This document shows positions 56,667-64,000 of a DNA stretch of 64,000 bases, piece by piece. How positions within the stretch are numbered: position 1 is the stretch's first letter; each line of letters begins with the position of its first letter. The notes under the pieces were generated by a model. The model made no database searches, was not told where the DNA came from, and worked only from the letters and a program-made list of their open reading frames with translations. The DNA comes from JADKAV01 sp963733395 (lineage in GTDB: Bacteria; Actinomycetota; Actinomycetes; S36-B12; UBA10799). The position numbers and the translations under genes were made by a program. Location of the stretch: contig CAVTCZ010000005.1 in the NCBI GenBank assembly GCA_963733395.1, positions 186,001-250,000 of the forward strand, written 5' to 3'.

Positions 56667-57277
56667 GTGGCTGCCACCCCGATGTTCCCTCTGGGATCGG
56701 TGCTGTTCCCGCACATGCCGCTGGCGCTGCGGCTGTTCGAGCCCCGGTACTTGCGGATGCTGGGGGAGTTGCTCGAGTCGCCGCAACCGGAGTTCGGAGT
56801 GGTCCTCATCGAACGCGGGCATGAGGTCGGTGGTGGGGACCATCGGTTCGCGGTCGGAACGATGGCGCAGGTGGTCGAGATCGAGGCACCCGAGGGCTTC
56901 GTGGCACTGCTGGCCCGAGGCGGCCAGCGCTTCCGCGTGCTCGATTGGCTGCCCGACGATCCGTATCCCCGTGCCGACGTGGAAATGCTGCCCGAATGGG
57001 AGTGGAAGGAGGACCTCGACCGGCCTGTCGCACGCGGACCGAACGTCAGGTACGGGAGGTGCTAGCAGTGGCAGGTGGCGACACCTGGCCCGCCGACGTG
57101 GAGTTGTCCGACGATCCGGTTGCCAGGAGCTGGCAACTCGCCGGGCTCACGCCGGTCGGCCCACTCGACCAGTGGCGACTGCTGCACAGCGAGAACCTCG
57201 AGCAGTTGTTGCAGTCCGTCGGCGACCTGTCTGCTGAGGTTGCGCAGACACTGCGGATGGGGTGGGGGCAAGGCTGA
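56667..57277 (+). CDS. Lon N-terminal (substrate-binding) domain protein, one frameshift
   Basis: Stand-alone Lon-N protein of about 203 residues. TPMFPLGSVLFPHMPLALRLFEPRYL is the hallmark start, cited here only in part (FPLGSVLFPHMPL); the domain goes on to ARGGQRFRVL. After an indel near 57030 the second frame gives TERQVREVLAVAG and the C-terminal helices (WQLAGLTPVGPLDQWRLLH, LEQLLQSVGDLSAEV). The span is 611 bases (3n+2). GTG start; the weak box TTGGCT ends 6 bases before it. Function of such proteins is unknown; they lack the protease. Confidence 0.8.
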
Positions 57278-57287
57278 GCTGCGGCGC

Positions 57288-57980
57288 CTAGTCTCCGAGG
57301 GCGAACTCCGCGGCCGCCTCGGCGTGCAGCCGGGCAGTGGGGAAGTAGGGCACATCGAGATCCTGCGGGCCGACCAGCAGCTCGATTTCCGTGCAGCCGG
57401 CGATGACCCCTTGCGCGCCCCGGGCCACGAGCCTGCTGATGACTTCGAGGTAGCGCTGCCGGGAGACCGGACTGATGATGCCGCGCACGAGTTCGTCGTA
57501 GATGACGTCGTGGACCACAGTGCGATCGGGCTCGTCCGGGACCAGTACGTGCAGGCCCAGCGTGCTCAGCCGCCCCACATAGAAGTCCTGCTCCATGGTG
57601 TACCGGGTGCCGAGCAGTGCCACCGTCTGCAGGCCGGCGGACAGCACGCTGCGGGCGGTGGCGTCGGCGATGTGCAGCAGCGGCACGGAGACGGCCGCCT
57701 CGATCTGATCGGCGACGCGATGCATGGTGTTCGTGCACAGCACGATGGCATCGGCGCCCGCCGCCTCGAGGTCGATGGCAGCGTCAGCCAGGACGTCGCC
57801 GGCCTCCTGCCACCGACCGGCCGCCTGTAGCGCCTCGATCTGCGCGAAGTTGAAGGAGCGCACGATCAGGTCCGCGGAGGCCGTGCCGCCGAGTCGGTCC
57901 CGGACGATCTCGTTGATCAGGCGTTCGTACTCGATCGACGACTCCCAGGACATGCCGCCGAGCAGGCCCAACCGCTTCAT
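57288..57980 (-). CDS. Aspartate/glutamate racemase family protein
   Basis: Protein of 230 residues of the Asp/Glu racemase family, two Rossmann-like halves each giving a catalytic Cys: Cys82 in VLCTNTMH and Cys196 in AGCTEIELL. KRLGLLGGMSWESSIEYE is the typical start and fixes the ATG at 57980, three codons inside the open frame. TAAGTT ends 7 bases before it. It could make D-aspartate for the cell wall, or belong to the YgeA/amino-acid racemase group. Confidence 0.88.
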   Translation of the reverse strand: MKRLGLLGGMSWESSIEYERLINEIVRDRLGGTASADLIVRSFNFAQIEALQAAGRWQEAGDVLADAAIDLEAAGADAIVLCTNTMHRVADQIEAAVSVPLLHIADATARSVLSAGLQTVALLGTRYTMEQDFYVGRLSTLGLHVLVPDEPDRTVVHDVIYDELVRGIISPVSRQRYLEVISRLVARGAQGVIAGCTEIELLVGPQDLDVPYFPTARLHAEAAAEFALGD

Positions 57981-57987
57981 GCCCGCC

Positions 57988-57997
57988 AACTTAGGCT
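57988..57997. promoter_or_regulatory. Overlapping divergent -10 boxes (racemase / GNAT)
   Basis: On the reverse strand TAAGTT (57993-57988) ends 7 bases before the racemase ATG. On the forward strand TAGGCT (57992-57997) ends 5 bases before the GNAT ATG at 58003. The two boxes share two bases and only 22 bases separate the two start codons. Confidence 0.5.
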
Positions 57998-58002
57998 CGG
58001 GG

Positions 58003-58781
58003 ATGGGTGAGTTGCCACTGGGCTGGAGGACCGACCTCGAAGTGCTGCGGCTCGGTGGCTCTGTCGATCACCGCTGGCGATGACCACATCCTGGTCGAGA
58101 CCCCCGACAATCCGGGCTTCCACTGGGGCAACTTCATCCTGGTCACGGATCCGGGGCTGGCCGCTGACCCCAGGGTTGTGTGGCATTGTTCCGGGCCCGT
58201 CTGCCCGGGGCCCGCCATGTCGCAATCGGGCTCACCGTGCAGCCCGATCCCAGCGCCTGGCGGCGAGTGGCCCTGACGGCTGAGACCGACGAGGTGCTGC
58301 GGAGCGCGCATCCCCCGGCCACCGCACCACTGGCCGCCGGCTACACCGCCAGACAGTTGCGCAGCGCCGCGGACTGGCGAGACTACCTGCAGGCCGACCT
58401 TGCCGAGTACGAGCGGTCCGGCGGCGCGGGGCGCCGAATACGAAGAGGTTCGCCCGCCGCCGGGTCGAAACCCGCCGCCGGATGACCGAACAGGGCTGTG
58501 CCGCTTTCTTCGGTGCCTTCGCAGGCGAGGAACTGGCCGCGGATCTGGGGATCGTGATGTGCGGTGCGACGGCGCGCTACCAGAGCGTCGCCACTGTGTA
58601 CCGCCACCGCCGGCGCGGGCTGGCTTCCCACCTGTTGGGTGTCGCCGGCGCCTGGGCCGGGTCCGCAGGAGCCGACGAGTGGGTCATCGTGGTGGAGCCC
58701 GGCAGCGAAGCGCGCAGGGTGTACGCACGGGCCGGAATGGGTCCGGCTTGCTGGTCGTGGCAGGCGTACCGAGCCGGATGA
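58003..58781 (+). pseudogene. GNAT acetyltransferase, several frameshifts
   Basis: Pieces in three frames: LPLGWRTDLEVLRLGGSV at the start, then ITAGDDHILVETPDNPGFHWGNFILV, cited in part (NPGFHWGNFILVTDP), then ARLPGARHVAIGLTV to GYTARQLRSAADWRDYLQAD, and from 58482 the acetyl-CoA domain (GCAAFFGAFAGEELAADLG, TVYRHRRRGLASHLLGVAG). The order matches one GNAT protein of about 260 residues with at least three indels. The last open piece alone keeps the acetyl-CoA site. Substrate unknown. Confidence 0.7.
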
Positions 58782-58894
58782 GCACCTCCGAGGTGATACT
58801 GGTGTCCGGCAAGGAGGTAACCCTGAAGGCTGGACCGGGGATCGAGAACGCAGTGGGATGCGGCGTCGGCTTGCCGTGCGAAGGGGTCGACTGA
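58778..58894 (+). CDS. Possible small protein of 38 residues
   Basis: ATG overlaps the stop of the GNAT gene (ATGA) and an open frame of 38 residues follows (STSEVILVSGKEVTLKAG ... CGVGLPCEGVD). Its end abuts the NUDIX start. Coupling and position favour translation, but composition gives no family and chance is possible. Confidence 0.3.
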   Translation: MSTSEVILVSGKEVTLKAGPGIENAVGCGVGLPCEGVD

Positions 58895-58895
58895 C

Positions 58896-59366
58896 GTGGC
58901 CCGGTTCAGCGCGGGCCTGCTTCCCTACCGCCGGACGGCTCCGCCGGGATCGAGGTCTTCCTCGTGCACATGGCCGGCCCCTACTGGGCGCACAAGGACG
59001 AGGGCGCCTGGTCCATCGCCAAGGGGGAGTACGACCCGGATGCCGAAGACCCCTGGGCAGTCGCCCAGCGGGAGTTCGCCGAAGAGGTCGGCCGGCCCGC
59101 GCCGCAGGGGCCGGTCGTGGATCTCGGTGAGCACCGGCATGCCCAGCGGCAAGCGGGTGCGGGTGTTCGCGGTCGAGACCGACGAGGAGCTCGCGTTCGT
59201 GTCGAGCAACCTGTTCGAGATGGAATGGCCGCCGCGGTCCGGGCAGCATGCAGGAGTTCCCGGAGACCGATGGGGCCGCCTGGTTCGATCTGCCCACGGC
59301 GCTGGTCAAGGTGGTGGCCGGTCAGGTGCCGATCCTGGAGGCGTTCGCGGAGGCAGTGCCTGCGTG
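58896..59366 (+). pseudogene. NUDIX hydrolase, several frameshifts
   Basis: Start MARFSAGLLPYR in the first frame (GTG 58896), then another frame with EVFLVHMAGPYWAHKDEGAW and the NUDIX box (G-x5-E-x7-REFAEEVG in EYDPDAEDPWAVAQREFAEE), then the first frame again (GKRVRVFAVETDEELAFV), then a third (EFPETDGAAWFDLPTAL ... LEAFAEAVPA, stop at 59366). The order and content match a complete NUDIX protein of about 155 residues with at least three indels. The substrate cannot be told. Confidence 0.75.
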
Positions 59367-59493
59367 AGGCCCGCTGGACCCGGGTGCCGGTCTGCAACTG
59401 CCACCACCCGAGGCGGATCGCGCACCGGGTCAGCCAATCGTCCCTACCGCATTCTGCCCGGACGGTCCTGACTTGCCTGAACGCGATCCCGGG

Positions 59494-59543
59494 GAACTTC
59501 GGGCCGAAAACGGCCATCGGTGGCCGGAATCGACCCGAAGTTC
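59494..59543. repeat. 50-bp palindromic element, copy B
   Basis: Runs from GAACTTCGGG to CCCGAAGTTC, 10-bp perfect outer arms with an inner near-palindrome (CGGCCATCGGTGGCCG). It matches copy A at 31137-31186 at 42 of 50 positions. It lies between the convergent NUDIX and TetR genes. Confidence 0.85.
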
Positions 59544-59675
59544 GCCGAAGTGGTGCTTCGCGCGGCGGGTTCGGGGTTGCAGATTCCATGGGGAGCGGGT
59601 GTGAGGAGGAGGACGCGGAATCGGATCCGAACCCGCCTGGTGTGGCGGCGGCGCGGACTTGGCGGCCCCGGCCCA

Positions 59676-60273
59676 TCAGCCCCGGCCCGTCTCCACCCGG
59701 GCCGCGTAGTGGGACCAGCGCTCCACGTCCTCCCGTCCGGGGCCGTCGGTCTGAGCGACGACCTGGATCGTGAGGCCGTCGAGCAGCGCCAGCAGTCGCC
59801 AGGCCGACGCGCGGGGGTCCGCGCAGACGAACTCGCCGCTGGTGACGCCCTGCTGCAGCACCTCCTCGAGCAGCTGTTGCCAGCCGCCGTTGAGTTTGGC
59901 CGCCATCTCGCGTACGGCCGGGTGCCGCGGCGAACTGCTCCACGCATCCATCCACCACTGGAACTGCCAGGCGTCGCGCGCCGGCTGGAACTCGGAGACG
60001 ATCGCGTCGAGGCGATGCGTCGGGGTGTCGATCGATGCGACCAGGTCGCGGGCCCGCTGCAGGTCCTCGGCCGCGACCCGCTCGAAGGCCGCCGCCATCA
60101 ACTCGTCGTAGCTGTCGAAGTAGTGGTGCATCAGGCCGGTGCTGACACCGGCCTCCGCCGCCACCGTCCGGGTGCTGGACTCGAGCATCCCGTTGGCCCG
60201 GATCGTGCGCACCGCCGCGGCGATCAGCGCCTCGCGCCGATCGCTCGGCGGACATGTGCACCTGGCTGGTCAC
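59676..60273 (-). CDS. TetR-family regulator, one frameshift near the N-terminus
   Basis: TetR regulator of about 198 residues. The DNA-binding helices are in RTIRANGMLESSTRTVAAEA and GVSTGLMHHYFDSYDELM; the C-terminal ligand domain follows. The ATG at 60273 encodes TSQVHMSAERSAR in another frame and joins the main frame (ALIAAAVRTIRANG) if one base near 60225 is removed. The span is 598 bases (3n+1). The ATG overlaps the stop of aguA (ATGA), so it is the last gene of the agmatine operon and probably its repressor. Confidence 0.82.
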
Positions 60274-61364
60274 CGGGCCGGCTCCTGTTGTGTGATGCAG
60301 TGGACGTTACCGCCACCCAGCAGGATCTCCCGGCCCGGCACCGTCACGATCTCGCGGTCCGGGAACAGCCGCTTGTAGGTGAGGATCGCATCCTCGTCGT
60401 GCGGGTCGTCGAACACCGGCAGGACGACGACGCCGTTGCCGATGAACGAGTTCACGTAGGAACCGGCGAGCCGTTCGCCCTCCACCCGTGGCTGCACGCC
60501 GGGGACGTGGTCGACTCCGGCGGCCTCCTCCGCAGTGATGTGGATCGGGCCCGGCTGGTGGAGTTTCACCACCTCGAGCTGGCGGCCCCGGGCATCGGTC
60601 TCCCGCTCCAGGATGGCCAGCGCCTCGTTGCTGATCTCCCACTGCGGGTCGTTCTCGTCGTCGGTCCAGGTGAGCATCACGACACCGGGGGCGGCGAACC
60701 GCGCGAAGTTGTCGACGTGCCCGTCGGTCTCGTCCAGGTACACCCCGCGCGGCAGCCAGATGACCTTGTCCGCGCCGAGGTAGTCGCACAGGTTGCGCTC
60801 GATCTGCTCCTTGGTCAGTTGCGGGTTGCGGTTGTGGTTGAGCAGGCACTCCTGCGTGGTGAGCACCGTGCCCTGGCCGTCCACGTCGATGGACCCGCCC
60901 TCCAGGACGAAGTCCGCGTGGTACATCGGTACGCCCTCCAGCTCGAGCACCTTCCGGGCGACCAGGTCGTCGTGGTCCCAGGGGAAGTACAGTCCGCCTT
61001 CCAGGCCGCCCCAAGCGTTGAACCGCCAGTCCACGCCGCGCAGCTCGCCGTGGTCGTTGATGACGAACGTCGGGCCGGTGTCGCGCATCCAGGAGTCGTC
61101 GGTGGTCATCTCCACCTCCCGCACGTCGGCCGGGAGGTGTTCGCGGGCGTTGACGTACTGCTGCCCGGAGACGACCATCGTCAACGGCTCGTGCTCGCAG
61201 ATGACCTGGGCCACCGTGCTGAACGCCTCCTGCGCAGGTTTGCCGCCCAGCCGCCAGTTGTCGGGCCGTTCCGGCCAGACCATCCAGCAGTTGCACTGCC
61301 GCTCCCATTCCGCCGGCATCCGGAAGCCGTCGGCCTTCGGGGTGCCGTTGAGGACCTTCGTCAT
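60270..61364 (-). CDS. aguA: Agmatine deiminase
   Basis: Enzyme of 364 residues that turns agmatine into N-carbamoylputrescine and ammonia. Markers of the agmatine deiminase family are MPAEWERQ near the start, TTDDSWMRDTGPTFV, the His/Asp pair in DETDGHVDNFARF and the catalytic Cys356 in LLGGGNVHCITQQ. Its ATG overlaps the stop of the permease gene, and its stop overlaps tetR. With ptcA downstream in the pathway it makes up the agmatine deiminase route. Confidence 0.95.
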   Translation of the reverse strand: MTKVLNGTPKADGFRMPAEWERQCNCWMVWPERPDNWRLGGKPAQEAFSTVAQVICEHEPLTMVVSGQQYVNAREHLPADVREVEMTTDDSWMRDTGPTFVINDHGELRGVDWRFNAWGGLEGGLYFPWDHDDLVARKVLELEGVPMYHADFVLEGGSIDVDGQGTVLTTQECLLNHNRNPQLTKEQIERNLCDYLGADKVIWLPRGVYLDETDGHVDNFARFAAPGVVMLTWTDDENDPQWEISNEALAILERETDARGRQLEVVKLHQPGPIHITAEEAAGVDHVPGVQPRVEGERLAGSYVNSFIGNGVVVLPVFDDPHDEDAILTYKRLFPDREIVTVPGREILLGGGNVHCITQQEPAR

Positions 61365-62863
61365 GACCGCTCACCGCCGTGCGGCTGGTAGCTGCGCTCG
61401 ATGCCCTCAGCGGTGTCGGGCGCGATGCCCTCCAGCTCCACCCTGGCACCGAGTTCCGGGTGCTCCCGGCGCTTCCACCGCGGGGCCATGACCACCAGGA
61501 TCTCCTGCGCGACGAACGTCGCGACCAGGCCCGCCACGATCAACCACGTCGTGGTGGCGTCGAACTCCGCCCACGGGTTCCACATGAAGAAGAACACCGC
61601 GGCGACCAGCAGCACCACCACGAGCAGTGCCGACAGCCATGCGCCGAACGACCCGCCCGGCACCCGGTAGGGGCGGTGTGCCCCGGGGTCGAGGTGACGC
61701 AGTCGCACGAACGCCAGGGACATGGCTACGTAGGGCAGCAGGAACACGATCGAGCTGAATGCGAACAGGCTCCAGAACAGAGCGTCGATGTCGCCGTTGG
61801 TCACCGAGAACAGCACACCGTAGACAACCGTGATGCTGGCGCTGACCAGAGCCGTGAGACCGGCTGCGCCGATCGGTGTGCGGTGTTTGGCGCTCATGCG
61901 CTTGAACACCGGCGGCAGGTCGCCCTGCTCTGCGGCCTCGGCGGCCGCGCGGTTCGCCCCGATGGTCCAGGGGATCAGGGCCGCGAAGAACGCGTACAGG
62001 ATGCCGATCCCGACCAGCGTGATCGCCGGACCGGAACCGAACGCGGCCTGCAGCACGTCCATCAGGCCGCTGGTCTCGGAGATCTCCTCCGCGGGCATCA
62101 CGACCTGCATGCCGATGGTCGAGATCAGGTAGAACGCGCCGATGAGTACGCCGGCGATCACGATGGTGCGCGGCACGTCGCGGCGGGGGTTGCGCATCTC
62201 GTTGCTGGCGCTGCTCATCAACTCGAAGCCGAGGAAGTTGTAGATGATGATCGGCAGGGCCAACGCCATCGTCGAAGCCGTGGGGATCATCGAGGCGCTC
62301 GTCCACTCGAACGAGGTCGCCGATCCGTCGGTGGTGACGACCATGACCCCGGCGATCCCGATCAGCACGATCACGCCGACGGTGATCAGCGCGCCCAGGT
62401 TGGACACCCATTTGCCGGTGTCCAGGGTCAGCACGTTGACGACCCAGTTGACGACGATCAGGACCAGTGCGATACCCACCTGTGGCCAGAAGCCGAGGTC
62501 GGGGAAGAACATCTCGCTGAGCACCACCGAGAACATCAGGTAGACCGACGGCACCCAGAGCGCCACGTTGAGCCAGTACCACCAGGAGACCCGCGTCCCC
62601 CAGCGGTTGCCGAATGCGCGGACGATCCAGGAGTAGATGCCGCCGGTGTCCGGATAGGTGGAGCCGAGTTCAGCGGTCATCAAGCCGTAGGGCAGGAAGA
62701 ACAGCGCGATCATCAGCGCCGTCCATGCGATCGCCGACGGCCCGATCTGCGCGGTGAGCGTGACCTGGCTGAGCAGCAGGATCGCGCAGACGCTGAACAG
62801 GATCATGTCGAACATCCGCAGCGCTCGGGGCGCGGCGGTCTCTTGCGTAGTCATTTCCGTCAT
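61361..62863 (-). CDS. APC-family amino acid/polyamine permease
   Basis: Membrane transporter of 500 residues with about 12 helices, of the APC superfamily. The first helix region has DMILFSVCAILLLSQVTL, and GGIYSWIVRAFGNRWG is typical of the glutamate:GABA/agmatine:putrescine antiporter group. Its place between ptcA and aguA suggests that it exchanges agmatine for putrescine, like AguD. It ends in a basic cytosolic tail. The gene starts 4 bases after ptcA and overlaps aguA. Confidence 0.9.
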   Translation of the reverse strand: MTEMTTQETAAPRALRMFDMILFSVCAILLLSQVTLTAQIGPSAIAWTALMIALFFLPYGLMTAELGSTYPDTGGIYSWIVRAFGNRWGTRVSWWYWLNVALWVPSVYLMFSVVLSEMFFPDLGFWPQVGIALVLIVVNWVVNVLTLDTGKWVSNLGALITVGVIVLIGIAGVMVVTTDGSATSFEWTSASMIPTASTMALALPIIIYNFLGFELMSSASNEMRNPRRDVPRTIVIAGVLIGAFYLISTIGMQVVMPAEEISETSGLMDVLQAAFGSGPAITLVGIGILYAFFAALIPWTIGANRAAAEAAEQGDLPPVFKRMSAKHRTPIGAAGLTALVSASITVVYGVLFSVTNGDIDALFWSLFAFSSIVFLLPYVAMSLAFVRLRHLDPGAHRPYRVPGGSFGAWLSALLVVVLLVAAVFFFMWNPWAEFDATTTWLIVAGLVATFVAQEILVVMAPRWKRREHPELGARVELEGIAPDTAEGIERSYQPHGGERS

Positions 62864-62867
62864 CTCC

Positions 62868-63893
62868 TCAACGCATCACGGCGTCGTGCAGGAAGGACTC
62901 GATGCGACCCTCGTGGTAGGCGCGCAGCGCCGGCGTGGGGTGCTCGATCTGGGGGGTGATGTACCAGGCGAGCAGGCCCTTCTCGGTGTGCAGCCGGTTC
63001 TCGCTCTGGTCGTAGATGATCGACTGCGGGGAGTCCATCACCTCGTCGGTGGCCTCGACCCCGCGGGAGGCCGGCAGGCAGTGCATGAACCGGGCGTGTT
63101 CCGGCGCCCGGGCCATGAGGCTGGCATTGACCTGGTAGCGCGGCTTGAATGCCTTCACCCGGTCCGGGATCTCATCCTCCTGGCCGAACCACCACCACAG
63201 GTCGGTGTAGATGAAGTCGGCGTTCACCACGGCCTGCTCCACATCTTCGGTCTCGAGGTAGTGGCCGCCGTAGAGCTCTTCGTTGCGGGCGATCTCGTCG
63301 AGCACGGTCGGCCACTGGGCCTTGATGCCGTACTGCTCGGGGCGGGCATGGATGAACGTCCCGCCGAGCATGGTCACGATCTGCGCGGTCGAGGTGCAGA
63401 CGTTGGTGGCGTCGCCGACGAACACGACCGTGACGTCCGAGAATGCCTTCTCGGTGTGCTCAGTCATGGTGAAGACGTCGCACACGGCCTGAGTCGGGTG
63501 GTTGTAGTCGGTCAGGCCGTTGATGACCGGGACCTCGGCGTACTGCGCGAAGTCGGTGACCGTGGCGTGCTTGAACGCCCGGATCTCCACGGCGTCGACC
63601 ATCCGGGACAGCACCCGGGCGGTGTCGGCGATGTTCTCCTTGGCGCCGAGGTGGATCTCACCGGGCTTCAGATACAGAGCGTGACCACCGAGTTTGGTCA
63701 TGGCGACCTCGAAGGAGACCCGGGTGCGGGTGGACGCCTCTTCGAAGATCATGCCCAGCGAGGCGCCTTCCAGCAGTCGCGGACAGGCGTTCTGCTTGTC
63801 GGCTTGCTTGAGCAGTCGGATGAGATCCATCTGGGCGCGGATCGTCTCGGGACCCAGTTCCTGGGTGTCGATGAAATTGCGCGAGTGTCGCAT
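62868..63893 (-). CDS. ptcA: Putrescine carbamoyltransferase
   Basis: Carbamoyltransferase of 341 residues. The carbamoyl-phosphate site STRTR (54-58, in EEASTRTRVSFEVAMT), HPTQAVCD and HCLPASRG are conserved in the whole family. The context with aguA and an antiporter, the start RHSRNFIDTQE and the lack of the ornithine-specific SMG loop point to putrescine rather than ornithine as substrate. The enzyme splits carbamoylputrescine to putrescine and carbamoyl phosphate, which a carbamate kinase (not in this window) can use for ATP. ATG 63893 fits the family start better than the upstream in-frame start. Confidence 0.9.
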   Translation of the reverse strand: MRHSRNFIDTQELGPETIRAQMDLIRLLKQADKQNACPRLLEGASLGMIFEEASTRTRVSFEVAMTKLGGHALYLKPGEIHLGAKENIADTARVLSRMVDAVEIRAFKHATVTDFAQYAEVPVINGLTDYNHPTQAVCDVFTMTEHTEKAFSDVTVVFVGDATNVCTSTAQIVTMLGGTFIHARPEQYGIKAQWPTVLDEIARNEELYGGHYLETEDVEQAVVNADFIYTDLWWWFGQEDEIPDRVKAFKPRYQVNASLMARAPEHARFMHCLPASRGVEATDEVMDSPQSIIYDQSENRLHTEKGLLAWYITPQIEHPTPALRAYHEGRIESFLHDAVMR

Positions 63894-63971
63894 CGGGTCG
63901 GACAACCTTTCGTGTGGGAGAGGTCGTCGAAGGGGGCGGAATCCCGGGTGGGGCAACCACCCCGGTCGGCG

Positions 63972-63988
63972 GTTCCCTTGTGGGGAAC
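63972..63988 (-). promoter_or_regulatory. Inverted repeat upstream of ptcA (possible TetR operator)
   Basis: GTTCCC and GGGAAC, 5 bases apart, lie about 80 bases before the ptcA start. A TetR regulator ends the same operon. No other good inverted repeat lies in the short upstream region, but the promoter may extend beyond the window. Confidence 0.35.
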
Positions 63989-64000
63989 GGTTCCAGTGTA

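Noticed and set aside
61379..62959. Forward open frame of about 526 residues opposite the permease gene
   Set aside because: Antisense shadow of a membrane protein gene, with no helices or motifs of its own.

Overview
The window is high-GC DNA (roughly two thirds G+C by eye) from an actinobacterium. The evidence is the mtrA-mtrB-lpqB operon, a Rv3235-type protein near secA, the prfB-ftsE-ftsX-M23-smpB-ssrA order, a long NAD-glutamate dehydrogenase and a WS/DGAT acyltransferase. No rRNA or tRNA was seen; the one RNA gene found is tmRNA. Many genes look leaderless, with a TANNNT hexamer ending 6-7 bases before the start codon. A lineage below class cannot be fixed from this sequence alone; an uncultured, metagenome-derived member of the Actinomycetes is a fair guess.

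Layout. 1-6.6 kb: envelope-stress signalling (MtrA C-terminus, MtrB, lipoprotein LpqB), a ComF-like phosphoribosyltransferase, the ribosome hibernation factor HPF, an atypical LuxR-type regulator and a GNAT enzyme. 6.6-12.6 kb: SecA, a 114-bp duplicated palindromic repeat, a Rv3235 protein, an unknown conserved protein, an excisionase-like HTH protein, a degenerate MinD/CpaE-like ATPase and a HAD hydrolase. 12.9-22.3 kb: lipid genes (WS/DGAT, patatin), a DUF6912-like protein, then pruA-gdh, which together take P5C through glutamate to 2-oxoglutarate. 22.4-25.1 kb: broken or frameshifted CAP-domain, AlkB and M14 carboxypeptidase genes. 25.1-34.2 kb: a conserved core of a TM2 protein, prfB, ftsE, ftsX, a coiled-coil M23 peptidase, smpB, an amidohydrolase, a flavin monooxygenase, a secreted protein and tmRNA with a strong terminator.

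34.2-45.7 kb looks accessory. A 17-bp copy of the tmRNA 3' end lies just beyond the gene. Next comes a three-gene reverse operon: a CrtC-like lipocalin protein, a (4Fe-4S)/CCG protein and a polypeptide carrying two complete VAO-type FAD oxidase modules. A two-component system and a membrane protein follow, all badly frameshifted but with three matching CTCTCAG operator pairs still intact, and then a geranylgeranyl-reductase-type flavoprotein. 45.7-54.2 kb: two cyclic-di-GMP enzymes, VapBC, three small secreted proteins (two of them paralogues), a small helical protein and an AAA ATPase. 54.2-60 kb: a GT2 glycosyltransferase, an acyl-CoA carboxyltransferase, a Lon-N protein, an Asp/Glu racemase, a GNAT and a NUDIX protein. 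60-64 kb: the agmatine deiminase pathway (ptcA, amino acid permease, aguA, tetR) as one reverse operon.

About thirty indels fall between 22.4 and 60.3 kb. None is seen in the first 22 kb, in the prfB-smpB core or in the agmatine genes other than tetR. In six single-lesion genes the span is 3n+1 bases, a bias that hints at insertion-type read errors rather than natural decay. This affects how every frameshifted entry should be read. The strongest candidates for new biology are the CrtC-like/Fe-S/double-FAD operon and the CTCTCAG regulon.
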